Shown: positions 34,652-44,172, numbered from the stretch's first letter. The stretch is DNA of 64,000 nt from Bacteroides faecalis (GCF_003865075.1 NZ_BHWB01000001.1:248001-312000); one strand, 5' to 3'. Program-made: numbers and translations. Notes: generated by a model from the letters alone, not told the origin.

Positions 34652-35094
34652 ATGAATATACAAAATTTATTATCAAAAGCAATTGATAAAACAGTTACTT
34701 ATAGCAGAACCAGTGGTGGTGCTGGTTCTATCTTAATAATTGAATTTGAAAATAAAGCATTTTATACTATTAATTGCACTTGGAGAATTGAAGATAATGG
34801 AATTGTCATAACAACTAGTTGGGATGATGGAACACCGCTAATAGGAAATATGAATAAAAATGCAGAAAAATTAATTGGAAGAAAGCTCTATATTACGAAT
34901 TAACTCCACAATATGATGTAAAACTTCATTTTGAAAATAATATTTTAGTTAATGTATTATGTAATATTATTACATCTATTTCAGAAGATGAAGATGTTTA
35001 TAATTGTAATTGGGATTTTAGTATTCCAGAAAAAAATATAGTAGCTAATATAACAGAAAGTCACAAAATAATATATACAAAATATCAAGAATAA
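34652..35094 (+). pseudogene. Frameshifted immunity-like gene
   Basis: The first frame (83 codons, to 34903) reads MNIQNLLSKAIDKTVTYSR ... INCTWRIEDNGIVITTSWDD. After a single-base shift near 34890 the sequence goes on as ELTPQYDVKLHFENNILVNV ... DFSIPEKNIVANITESHK to a TAA at 35092-35094, giving a coherent protein of about 146 residues. This resembles small cytoplasmic immunity-type proteins seen next to RHS tips. The 115 bases before it hold broken coding-like sequence, perhaps the tail of a lost toxin. Confidence 0.6.
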
Positions 35095-35164
35095 TTTCAC
35101 TGCAATATTTTATAAAACTTAATAACTGTAAGTTTACATTCTATATAATTACAATTTTTGTATT

Positions 35165-35208
35165 ACCTTGATATAGGTTGCTTAATTATAGACAATTTAT
35201 ATCAAGGT
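35165..35208 (+). terminator. Cassette-end hairpin before cassette D
   Basis: ACCTTGATATA (35165-35175) pairs with TATATCAAGGT (35198-35208), followed by ATTTTTC. A close relative lies at 39758-39799 and a half copy (ATCCTGATATAAAT) at about 31369, each after an immunity gene. It is probably the transcription terminator that travels with the cassettes. Confidence 0.7.
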
Positions 35209-35297
35209 ATTTTTCATAAAAAAAAGTGATGAAGATATATTTAACAACTGCATAATAAGCATCATCTATTATTTCAAATCCCTACTTCACTGAGACG

Positions 35298-36887
35298 TTG
35301 TTCTACATCAATGCAACTGTAATAGAACATCCCATTATAATATCACATGATATAGAAAACGGGAAACCTATTATAAAAGGATATAAATTCATACATATCA
35401 AATTGGTAAGATTGAAAAATACTACTTATAGAAAAGGAAATAATCTTTCATTGAATGTCAATCGTTTCAACGAGCAGATCACTGGGTATGACAAACAGGG
35501 GAATATTCTGGGGCTTTCGCGTTACGGGCAGACGACGGCAACCGCTTATGGTTTGATTGATAATCTTGTTTTGTCTTACAACGGGAACCAGCTGAAGGCG
35601 GTGAAAGATAACGCTACGATTGCGGTGTATGGAAATGGGGTTGAGTTCAAAGACGGGGCGAATGCGGAGACTGAATATACTTATGATGAAAATGGTAATT
35701 TAACTAAAGATTTAAACAAAAAAATTACCACAATACAATATAATTGTTTAGATTTGCCTAGTAAGATACAGTTTGAAAGTGGGAATAGTATTAATTATCT
35801 GTATTTGGCAGACGGAACGAAATTCCGAACAACACACGAAACAGGAAGTAATACGGTAACTACCGATTACTATAAAAATGCGATCTATGAAAATGGGGTG
35901 TTGGTAAAGGTACTTACAGAGAACGGATATATAACGGTGAATGATTCTAAATTTCATTATTTTATTCAGGATCATCAGGGAAACAACCGGGTGGTAGTTG
36001 ATAAAGATGGAAAAGTAGAGGAAGTAAACCATTATTATCCATTCGGAGGATTATTTGCTAATTCTACGAATATTCAACCTTATAAATATAATGGTAAGGA
36101 ACTGGACAGGGTTAATGGACTGGATTGGTTGGATTATGGAGCAAGGCAATATGATCCTACAATAGGAAGATGGCATGTAGTGGACCCATCAGGAGAGAAA
36201 TATGTCAATTGGGGATTGTATACTTATTGTAAAAATAACCCAATAATAAGAATTGACGTAGATGGAAAAGACGATTATGTTTTGAATAGAAATGGAGCTA
36301 TTTATATGATGCGTAAAACCGATAGAATAGTAGATGTTTTGTATGCAAGTGGTATTAATGGTCCAAAAGCTACACAACCAGAGCCAAATTGGAAAAGTAT
36401 CCAAGTGTTTGATAAATCATTATTAAAAGGATTAGAGAAGAATAAAGGAAAATATACTTTAGATCGTATGTTATACACTACAACAAATTCAGCATACGAT
36501 GCTGCCAATGTCTTTTTATTTGCAGAAAATAATACAAATGTAGAATGGACTCTTAAAGGAGGCTATATGGATGGAAAAAAAACATTTATATTAGGAACAG
36601 ATAATAATGAGAATAGAGTTACTGGTATATACGGACTAACTAAAGTAGAAAATGCATTATTTCCTAACTTTGAACCAATATTTGATATTCATTCACATCC
36701 ATACACCCCAGAAGCAGCAGAAGCAGACATGAATATCTCAAAATTATTACTTGATGTAAAATATAGTATTTATTTTAGAGATGATCAAAAAATTATTGGT
36801 TATGACCAAGAAAATAGTATGACATATTCAATCAAAATAAACTCTATGAAAGATTTAATAACATACATACTTCAACAATTTAAATAA
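35298..36887 (+). CDS. RHS cassette D: truncated RHS core with JAB-like metallo-toxin tip
   Basis: 529 residues. The opening MFYINATVIEHPIII is decayed RHS sequence (a similar CINAT trace precedes cassette A) and the YD core becomes clear from RLKNTTYRKGNN onward. The junction RIDVDG is at 36266. The tip of about 205 residues carries EPIFDIHSHPYTPEAAEAD, a JAMM/JAB-type metal-binding pattern (H-x-H then a downstream Asp), followed by YSIYFRDDQKIIGYD; this fits the JAB-like toxin domain of RHS proteins, a predicted metallopeptidase/deubiquitinase-fold effector. The next gene starts 2 bases after the stop. Confidence 0.8.
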   Translation: MFYINATVIEHPIIISHDIENGKPIIKGYKFIHIKLVRLKNTTYRKGNNLSLNVNRFNEQITGYDKQGNILGLSRYGQTTATAYGLIDNLVLSYNGNQLKAVKDNATIAVYGNGVEFKDGANAETEYTYDENGNLTKDLNKKITTIQYNCLDLPSKIQFESGNSINYLYLADGTKFRTTHETGSNTVTTDYYKNAIYENGVLVKVLTENGYITVNDSKFHYFIQDHQGNNRVVVDKDGKVEEVNHYYPFGGLFANSTNIQPYKYNGKELDRVNGLDWLDYGARQYDPTIGRWHVVDPSGEKYVNWGLYTYCKNNPIIRIDVDGKDDYVLNRNGAIYMMRKTDRIVDVLYASGINGPKATQPEPNWKSIQVFDKSLLKGLEKNKGKYTLDRMLYTTTNSAYDAANVFLFAENNTNVEWTLKGGYMDGKKTFILGTDNNENRVTGIYGLTKVENALFPNFEPIFDIHSHPYTPEAAEADMNISKLLLDVKYSIYFRDDQKIIGYDQENSMTYSIKINSMKDLITYILQQFK

Positions 36888-36888
36888 T

Positions 36889-38022
36889 ATGAAAAAAAAA
36901 GTAATTGATATTTTGAAAAATACGCTAATAACATTAATTATCCCCCTGACAGGTAACTGTCAGGGGGTAAATAATAATGATATAGACCCAGTACTTATGG
37001 AACATGTAAAATCTGTAATAGATTTCTATCCGGATTGTGGAAAAGCTCTAAAAGTTTATCAGTTTGATAACAGAAAAGTTCATATATATGGTATATGGCC
37101 TAAACAAGGTGGTTTTTCGTTTGATACTGGTAGAAATACAGATGAACTCAGGTTTATTTTACCTACAAATGCAATAAAATATAAAGATAAATACATCTTA
37201 TTTTATTTACATGGAAAAAAAATATTAAGTGATAAGAGTATTTGTAAAATATTAGGAATAACATCCGAAGATGATATACCTAACTATCAAGAAGTCGATT
37301 CACGAATATGGATATATGCAAAGGAAAAAAAATCAAATAAATCAGCTTTTGTACAAATTAAATACGGAACTAATACTTATGAATATCCAAAACTCAGATA
37401 TTTAAACGAAGGAAAACAGGATTCGGTCATAATAGATATGGTAATTCAAAGTATAGATATCCATGGAAAAAAAAGAAAATCAAATAGATTTTCCTCTCCT
37501 GACAAAATATTAATTAGTATGTCAATATTCAATAAATCAGACTCTGCAATTCTAATAGGATTGAATCCTGATTTATATGGTAGTTTTATAATAAAAAATG
37601 GAGAACACTCTATGCCTCTTATTGCAAATGTAGAAATTAATAATAATTATAGTGATTTTCACGAATGTTCTCCAGGACTATATTCAATTATTCCCCATGG
37701 AGAAATGAATTTTAATCTAAAGACTGCCCAACAGTCTATCATATTAAAAGATACGTCCCCTAAAGAATATGCTCACAAATTATATGATTTATTTTATGAC
37801 TCTATCTATTATATTCCAACAAAATCCATTCAAATACCTAACACTATTAATAAGTCAATCTGGAATAAAAAATTTAAAATATATTATCCCATTACTAATT
37901 GGTACAATTTTTGGGTTAATGACAGTATATATAATATATATCCTGATGGTGAATCAACTAAATACGCTGTAGATAAATATAGATATTATTGGTTTAAAGA
38001 CATTGACTTATGGGCTGATTGA
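36889..38022 (+). CDS. Exported protein after toxin D, likely immunity, with a rewritten 3' end
   Basis: 377 residues starting MKKKVIDILKNTLITLIIP with a probable signal sequence, then a beta-rich body (GSFIIKNGEHSMPLIAN). Its position 2 bases after the JAB-toxin gene suggests immunity, though it is large and exported for that role. A perfect 11-bp GC-rich hairpin (36942-36952 with 36957-36967) lies inside the signal-peptide codons. The last codons (TTA TGG GCT GAT TGA) are RHS core DNA of cassette E read in another frame, so the original C-terminus was probably replaced by recombination. Confidence 0.65.
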   Translation: MKKKVIDILKNTLITLIIPLTGNCQGVNNNDIDPVLMEHVKSVIDFYPDCGKALKVYQFDNRKVHIYGIWPKQGGFSFDTGRNTDELRFILPTNAIKYKDKYILFYLHGKKILSDKSICKILGITSEDDIPNYQEVDSRIWIYAKEKKSNKSAFVQIKYGTNTYEYPKLRYLNEGKQDSVIIDMVIQSIDIHGKKRKSNRFSSPDKILISMSIFNKSDSAILIGLNPDLYGSFIIKNGEHSMPLIANVEINNNYSDFHECSPGLYSIIPHGEMNFNLKTAQQSIILKDTSPKEYAHKLYDLFYDSIYYIPTKSIQIPNTINKSIWNKKFKIYYPITNWYNFWVNDSIYNIYPDGESTKYAVDKYRYYWFKDIDLWAD

Positions 38023-39399
38023 TAATTTGAATTTGACATATAACGGTAATCAATTAAAATCAGTAAAGGATAATGCGACAAGTTCTGTTTATGGAAATGG
38101 TTTTGAATTCAAAGACGGGGCAAATATGGAAACATAATATATTTATGATGAAAACGGTAATTTAACTAAAGATTTAAACAAAAAATTACCATAATACAAT
38201 ATAATTGTTTTGATTTGCCTAGTAAGATACAGTTTGAAAGTGGGAATAGTATTAATTATCTGTATTTGGCGAACGGAACGAAATTCCGAACAACACACGA
38301 AACAGGAAGTAATACGGTAACTACCGATTACTATAAAAATGCGATCTATGAAAATGGGGTGTTGGTAAAGGTACTTACAGAGAACGGATATATAACGATG
38401 AATGATTCTAAATTTCATTATTTTATTCAGGATCATCAGGGAAACAACCGGGTGGTAGTTGATAAAGATGGAAAAGTGGAGGAAGTAAACCATTATTATC
38501 CATTCGGAGGATTATTTGCTAATTCTACGAATATTCAACCTTATAAATATAATGGTAAGGAACTGGACAGGGTCAATGGTCTGGATTGGTATGATTACGG
38601 AGCAAGGCAGTATGACGCGGCGATAGGTAGATGGCATGTGGTGGATCCGATGGCGGAAAAGTATAATTCATTGAGTCCATACAATTATTGTGTGAATAAT
38701 CCTATATTATATATAGATCCTAATGGTTTATGGGTTCAGACTTCTTCAGGATGGTCTACAAATAATATAAAAGATATAGGAAGATTTTTTAATATGATCC
38801 AAATCGAAAATGATATGCGAGGAGGTGTTTTAATAGACCAATTAAATACTTTTATTTATGAAGAATATAAAGGTATAGGAGGTAGATTGAGTGATGGAAG
38901 TATATTATTATCAGAAGTGAGTACTATTAGGAATAAGCAAGGAGAATGGGACATTACTGAATCTCAAAAAATAGCAATGCTTAATGAAATACACCAATAT
39001 AGTTCTGTTGTACAAAATTATTACAATAATAACCAACAAAGAATGGGTTTTAGTGATAGTAATAATTGGAAGCATTTAATAGGTCCTTCTTTGATTCTTT
39101 TGGGACAACCTATTCGAGCACTAAAACCCATTGGAGCGTTAGGATCAAAGCCTGGTTCTTCAATAGCTTCCTATACATTATCAAAGGCGTTACCACAACG
39201 TTTTACAAATGTGTTTGGAAAGAAAGTTGGAACACAAATTGCAAAAAAAGTTGGAACCAATACTATTGGTCGAGCTATTGGTCGATTTGTGCCTTATTTA
39301 GGTGTGGGAATAACTATCACTACTACTTCGTTTAGTCTAGGAGAAAAATATGGACCAAGTACTTGGTATGGAAATAATGATTATAAATGGTTTGAATGA
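38009..39399 (+). pseudogene. RHS cassette E: frameshifted core with intact tip
   Basis: RHS sequence begins at YGLIDNLNLTYNGNQLK (38009), inside the end of the preceding gene. The frame is broken by a stop (ACATAATAT in place of ACAGAATAC, about 38136) and by loss of one A in an A7 run (about 38188); it is open again from 38215 for 394 residues. The core from 38160 to 38571 is nearly identical to cassette D. After YIDPNG (38727) comes a tip of about 224 residues whose end (GRFVPYLGVGITITTTSF, then EKYGPSTWYGNNDYKWFE) is a hydrophobic form common in Bacteroides RHS tips, activity unknown. Its stop overlaps the DUF1493 gene. Confidence 0.7.
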
Positions 39400-39722
39400 A
39401 AACAATGAATAAAGATGATATCTGGAAACAAATTATTCTATTTGTTGAAGAAGAACGATGGAATGGTGAATTTACTCACGAAACGGATCTCGTAAAAGAT
39501 TTAAAGCTTAAAGGAGATGATGCTTACGAATTTATCTGTTTATTTGGCAAAAAGTTTAATATTAATATCTCCGAGTTTGATTTTGAAGAATACTTTGATT
39601 CTGAAGGAGATTGGATACTTCCAATGATATTAGACTTACTCCTAAAACGGAAGAAAAAAATAAAGAAGAAGATAACACTTGGAGATTTAGAACGAGGGGT
39701 GAAAGAAGGAAAGTTGATTTAA
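39396..39722 (+). CDS. DUF1493 family protein, probable immunity to tip E
   Basis: 108 residues with the DUF1493 pattern: ETDLVKDLKLKGDDAYEFIC, then FDFEEYFDSEGDW and the C-terminal ITLGDLERGVKEGKL. DUF1493 proteins look like acyl-carrier-protein folds and are often found next to RHS toxins. The ATG overlaps the toxin stop (GAATGA); ATG 39405 (MNKDDIWKQ) is the alternative start. A 16-codon remnant of the same gene type lies at 44173. Confidence 0.8.
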   Translation: MKTMNKDDIWKQIILFVEEERWNGEFTHETDLVKDLKLKGDDAYEFICLFGKKFNINISEFDFEEYFDSEGDWILPMILDLLLKRKKKIKKKITLGDLERGVKEGKLI

Positions 39723-39757
39723 TATTATTTCATTAAATTTATACATAAATTTGTTTT

Positions 39758-39799
39758 ACCCTGATATGAGTTGTTTGATACACAAACTTATATCAGGGT
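39758..39799 (+). terminator. Cassette-end hairpin after cassette E
   Basis: ACCCTGATATGAGTT (39758-39772) pairs with AACTTATATCAGGGT (39785-39799), 14 of 15 positions plus a wobble, followed by ATTTCAT. It is the sister of the hairpin at 35165-35208. RHS remnant F starts 11 bases later. Confidence 0.75.
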
Positions 39800-39809
39800 A
39801 TTTCATACA

Positions 39810-40445
39810 GTAATAATGAACCCATATATAGGATTGATCCCAATGAAAAAAATATTAGAGTACAAATGACTGAGATCATACTATTTTACCTTTATCAATG
39901 CACTGACTAACAGAAACAAACAATTTGATTTTAGTAGTTGGAATCATGCTACAGATGCGGATTTTTTAGCTGATTTAGTTTATAATGATGAAAAGAAGAA
40001 ATTCTATAGCAGCTATACAGAAATTATAAATGGAGAAATCAATATAATAGGAGTCAGTTTTGAAGCTAATATAAAACCTGTTACATTTTCAGGTATAGGA
40101 TATAAAGGAGCATTCGTTTATGAACCTTTAGATGGTTTTATATTAAAAGCGAATCATTTTTTGGAAGGAACTAAATATTTTGATGGTACTTTTACTTGGA
40201 ATGTAAACTTACAAGGAAGAATTACCGGAATAGCTCCTAAAATAGGTTTTCCACCACTCCCCGGTAAAGGATTTCGAGGTGGGAAACAATATGTAAGAGA
40301 TTCTAATATGAAACAATTTCCTAAAGAATTTAAGCGATGGTTTCATAAGTACTATAAAAAGGATGGTGATTTAGATGCAACGACAGATGAACTAAATGAT
40401 TTCTATCAAGAATGGATAAAAATGGGACAACCTAAAGTAAAATAA
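39810..40445 (+). pseudogene. RHS cassette F: tip-only duplicate of cassette B
   Basis: Starts with a degenerate copy of the NNEPIGRIDPNG junction (AATAATGAACCCATATATAGG) and from 39891 matches the cassette B tip almost exactly; the tip frame is open to 40445 (185 codons), ending KMGQPKVK. No core and no start codon precede it, so it cannot be made as a toxin in place. The first ATG in frame is at 40161. Confidence 0.8.
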
Positions 40446-40449
40446 TAAT

Positions 40450-40978
40450 ATGGATGAGTACAAAAAAGATTATTTATTTAAAGATCAGATAATAAAAAAA
40501 GAAATCTCAGAACTAATAAATCAAGTTAAGTATTCTAGTAATTCTAGTCTGAAATATTATTCAAGAATTTTATTGACTGACTATTACAAGACTACTGATG
40601 TAGAGAATCTATTTTTCGAACTATTACACGATAAACAATGGGAGAATCAAAAAGGAAATCTGATTTTCTCTTTGAATGAATGTATTGAACCTACAGACAA
40701 AAACAGTGAGTATTTAGATTTTTTTATACATTTGTTATTAAATTGTGAAATAGGAGATGAAGTATATATGGATTCAGTCTCTATTATTATGGATTTGCGT
40801 GCTCCTTTTAAAACAAGAACTCTAAATAAAAACATTACAAAACTGGAAGTTCTTTTAAAAGAAAAAAAGCTTGAAAATGAGAAAAAAAACTTGCTTTATT
40901 TTTATTAGATTATCTTAAAAGTCGGAAAAAATTACTGTCATTTATAAAAAGATGAGTAAGAAACTTCTATTTTATTAA
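40450..40978 (+). pseudogene. Immunity gene F, frameshifted duplicate of immunity gene B
   Basis: Identical in layout to 30819-31349. An A9 run in copy 1 is A8 here (about 40880), which shifts the frame and ends the protein at residue 152 (ENEKKNLLYFY) instead of 176; a second one-base loss follows near 40922. The first 146 residues are unchanged, so partial function is possible. Confidence 0.8.
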
Positions 40979-41210
40979 TTTATAAATAATCTGTTTTTTA
41001 TTCTGATATAAATCTTTTTTACAATTTAATTGAGATATCATAAGATTTTCTCTATCATCCTTTATTCTAATGATACCTCAAAAAGAATGTCTATCGTCAT
41101 CTTTTTTACTCATAATTTTTCTAGTAACCTATACGAGAAAAGTTAAGTGAAAAAGATGACGTAATGCAACAGTTCTTGTAATGACAAGATACATGAAAAT
41201 ATGACGGAAA

Positions 41211-41804
41211 TTAGAACCCTAATTTTGCCAAAATCTCCAACATCTGTTGAATAGATTTTATATTTTTTATACCTCCGGATCAATTATAATTTCAGTAGAC
41301 TTATTCCTTAAACACTCATAGGACTTCTCTAATATATTTAATTATATTTTATACTATTTACATGCACATGTACTATCATTCAGAGGAAAGGATGTAAACA
41401 TAATTTATTGTCACCTCTTCTGCATCTCATCTAGAATACCTAATTCGTTAGCTACATACTTCTTTGCAGGATAACTTACACATACTTCAACAACGTAGTT
41501 GTAGAACCTACCATATCGACCAATTTCAACGCTGTATTTTACATTCAGGATGAGACCAATATTACTGCATCAGGATGTTCTTTTTTCAATCTTTCTGTGC
41601 TTGCACATGACAAGAAGCATCCCAAAGTAACATATTATAGTTCGTAATTGAGTTGATATAATTACCTATATTACCATCAGGTCCAAAGATATTTTCTCAT
41701 CTTTTAGGAAGCTTTCAACAATCTGCATTACATTGACGAAACATCTGTCAGTGTTTTTATAGTAGCTATCGTATATTGACATATGAAATAACAGTATATC
41801 TAGG
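41211..41804 (-). pseudogene. nadA: Decayed antisense fragment of nadA, copy 2
   Basis: Duplicate of the fragment at 31582-32175, carried along in the 2.3-kb repeat. Same stops and frameshifts, with a few private substitutions, so the decay came before the duplication. Confidence 0.85.
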
Positions 41805-41805
41805 T

Positions 41806-43482
41806 GGACAAGATCAGTTATGAAATGATTACCAAAAAATATGGAGAACGTGCTAAAGAAAATCTGTCATACAACATAAGAAGATGGATGATAGCCATAC
41901 AAAGTCCCTATTTCTCACAGAATCTCTATTATACGGATGATGTTATAATGGAAATATAAGCATCATGACATGGAGGCAGGAAGTGAAACAACTGTTAGAG
42001 GATATAAATTCACCTATGACAGATTGGCAAGAATAAAAAATGCTGCTTACGGAGAAGGAGATAATCTTTCACTGAATACAAATCGATTCAGCGAGCAGGT
42101 AACAGGCTACGATAAACAGGGAAATATTCTTGGATTATCACGTTACGGACAAATTTCAGAAACTGGATACAGTTTGATAGATAACCTTACTCTATCTTAT
42201 AATGGAAATCAGCTCAAAGCGGTTAAAGACAACGCTACAAATCCTGTGTATGGAAACGGGGTTGAATTCAAAGACGGTGCAAATGCTGAAACAGAATACA
42301 CCTATGATGAAAATGGTAATCTGACTAAAGATTTCAATAAAAAATTACTCAAATTCAATATAATTGGTTAGATTTGCCTGATAAGATACAGTTTGAAACT
42401 GGAAACAGTATTTCCTATCTGTATGCAGCGGACGGAAGCAAACTTCGAACAACGCACACAACAGGAAACAATACTTCAACTACGGATTACTGTAACAATG
42501 CGATCTATGAAAATGGGGTACTGGCCAAGGTACTCATGGAAGATGGATATTTTACAGTTAATGACTCCAAACCCCATTACTTTATTCAAGATCATCAGGG
42601 GAACAACCGAGTGGTAATGGATAAGGATGGAAAAGTGGAAGAAGTGAATCATTTTTATCCCTTTGGAGGAGGCTTCACCAATTATACGAATATTCGCCTT
42701 ATAAATATAATGGTAAGGAGCTGGACAGAACCAACGGTCTGGATTGGTATGATTACGGAGCAAGGCAGTATGACGCAGCCATAGGAAGATGGCACATGGT
42801 GGACCCGATGTGTGAAAAATATTATTCAGAAAGCTTATATCTGCATTGCAAAAATAATTCAGTCAATATAATTGATCCTGACGGTAAAGATATAATTGTA
42901 TTACATGACCGAAAAGGTGCCGGAGGATTCGGACATACCGCTGTTCTTATTGGAAATGAAACTGATGGCTGGTTTTATTTATCGAAAGACGGAGGACAAA
43001 GATTGATTGTATCTGACATACCTGAAGTTGGAAATAAGAAATTTAATAATATCCAACAATTTGACAATTCAGAGTATGCGGCGAAATTTCATGGTTATCA
43101 AACCCGAGCCAGATTTACATCTACAAATGAGCAGGATGATGCAGCATTTGTAACTATGTGGAAAGAAATGTATTCATGGTATGATGTCACAAATCATAAT
43201 TGTATGGATGCTGTGGGAAGTGCTTTAAGAACTGCAGGATTTTATGCGGATGAAAACTATTACATGGAAACGCATAATCTATCTGGTCACTCTATGATTT
43301 TAAGAGGAGATCCCCGACCTAATCAAAGATACGATAAACTTCTTAAAATGAATGCCGATTTTATAATCTGGAAAACAGAAAATGCCAACAGACAATATAA
43401 TAAAAGTAATTCATGGAATAACTTTATCAATCTACTGGGAAAGTGGCTGACAAGCAATCCAAATATCATTTTTAAATGGTAA
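41806..43482 (+). pseudogene. RHS cassette G: twice-frameshifted core with papain-like tip
   Basis: The start copies the degenerate start of cassette C. Two single-base losses break the core: an A run near 42343 (AATAAAAAATTAC) and one base near 42692 (AATATTCGCCTTAT where others have AATATTCAACCTTAT). From there the frame is open to 43482. After IIDPDG (42885) the tip of about 200 residues contains GGFGHTAVLIGNETDGW and, about 90 residues later, NHNCMDAVGSALRTAG. The order His then Cys suggests a permuted papain-like (NlpC/P60- or LRAT-type) hydrolase toxin. Active-site assignment is inference. Confidence 0.7.
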
Positions 43483-43504
43483 TTACCATAAAACATAATT
43501 TATT

Positions 43505-43530
43505 TGCAGAGGAAACAAATACCCTCTGCA
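43505..43530 (+). terminator. Hairpin between toxin tip G and its immunity gene
   Basis: TGCAGAGG (43505-43512) and CCTCTGCA (43523-43530) form a perfect 8-bp stem with a 10-base loop, followed by TAAATTTTTAA. Unlike the other cassettes, toxin and immunity are here separated by 70 bases with this hairpin in between. Confidence 0.5.
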
Positions 43531-43552
43531 TAAATTTTTAATATATATTATT

Positions 43553-44112
43553 ATGAAAATAATACTATCATTTTATCTTCGAGTTTTTTTAATTGTGCTA
43601 TTAATACTTTTATTGGGAAAATTATTCATAATACCTCCGAAAAATCTTTATTGGGCATCCGAAAGCATTGAGAAATCAAAGCGAGTAGATGCTTATGTCG
43701 GAGAATGCAGAATTTTTAAAATAGACACTCTCATGTCTGGTTATAAATTTCCTATTCAAAAGATATGGGTAGAAAAATATTACAGCTTAGGACGAAATGC
43801 TATAGGTATAGTTATCACCGTTACTGAAGACACCAAACGTATTATAGTCGATATTATTCCGGATAATACTTTTTCAAACATGATAATTTTTTTAAGGAAT
43901 GGGTTATCAAAGATAGTTTAACACATAGTATCGGTCATTCCAAACGGGGTTCTGCTGATCCAATAATAGATTTGGACTGTTATTACCAACAAGGAGATAC
44001 TGCTATTTTTAATATTTTTAAACGGGATAAGGAACTTTCCAATCTCAGGAAAGATGAAACAATGGAACCGATCTTCAAAATATACACCATATGTGATTGG
44101 GAAAATAAATAA
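43553..44112 (+). pseudogene. Frameshifted membrane-anchored immunity-like gene of cassette G
   Basis: The first frame (122 codons) starts MKIILSFYLRVFLIVLLIL, a single N-terminal membrane anchor, then PPKNLYWASESIEKSKRVDAY. It is interrupted in a T run (AATTTTTTTAAGG, about 43888); the next frame continues FKEWVIKDSLTHSIGHSKRG ... MEPIFKIYTICDWENK to TAA at 44110-44112. Restored length is about 186 residues. A membrane-anchored periplasmic domain suits immunity to a cell-envelope or membrane-acting hydrolase such as tip G. Confidence 0.6.
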
Positions 44113-44172
44113 AAGTAAATGAGTTATTATAAATCAGATATTTATAATAATTGAAAAAAAAATTGCTAAAAG

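Larger units (their letters stand above)
39891..42209. repeat. 2.3-kb direct repeat, copy 2
   Basis: Second copy of 30260-32580. It carries two single-base deletions in the immunity gene and scattered substitutions. Identity to copy 1 ends abruptly at 42209 inside the RHS core (after TCTTATAATGGAAATCA). Confidence 0.9.
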
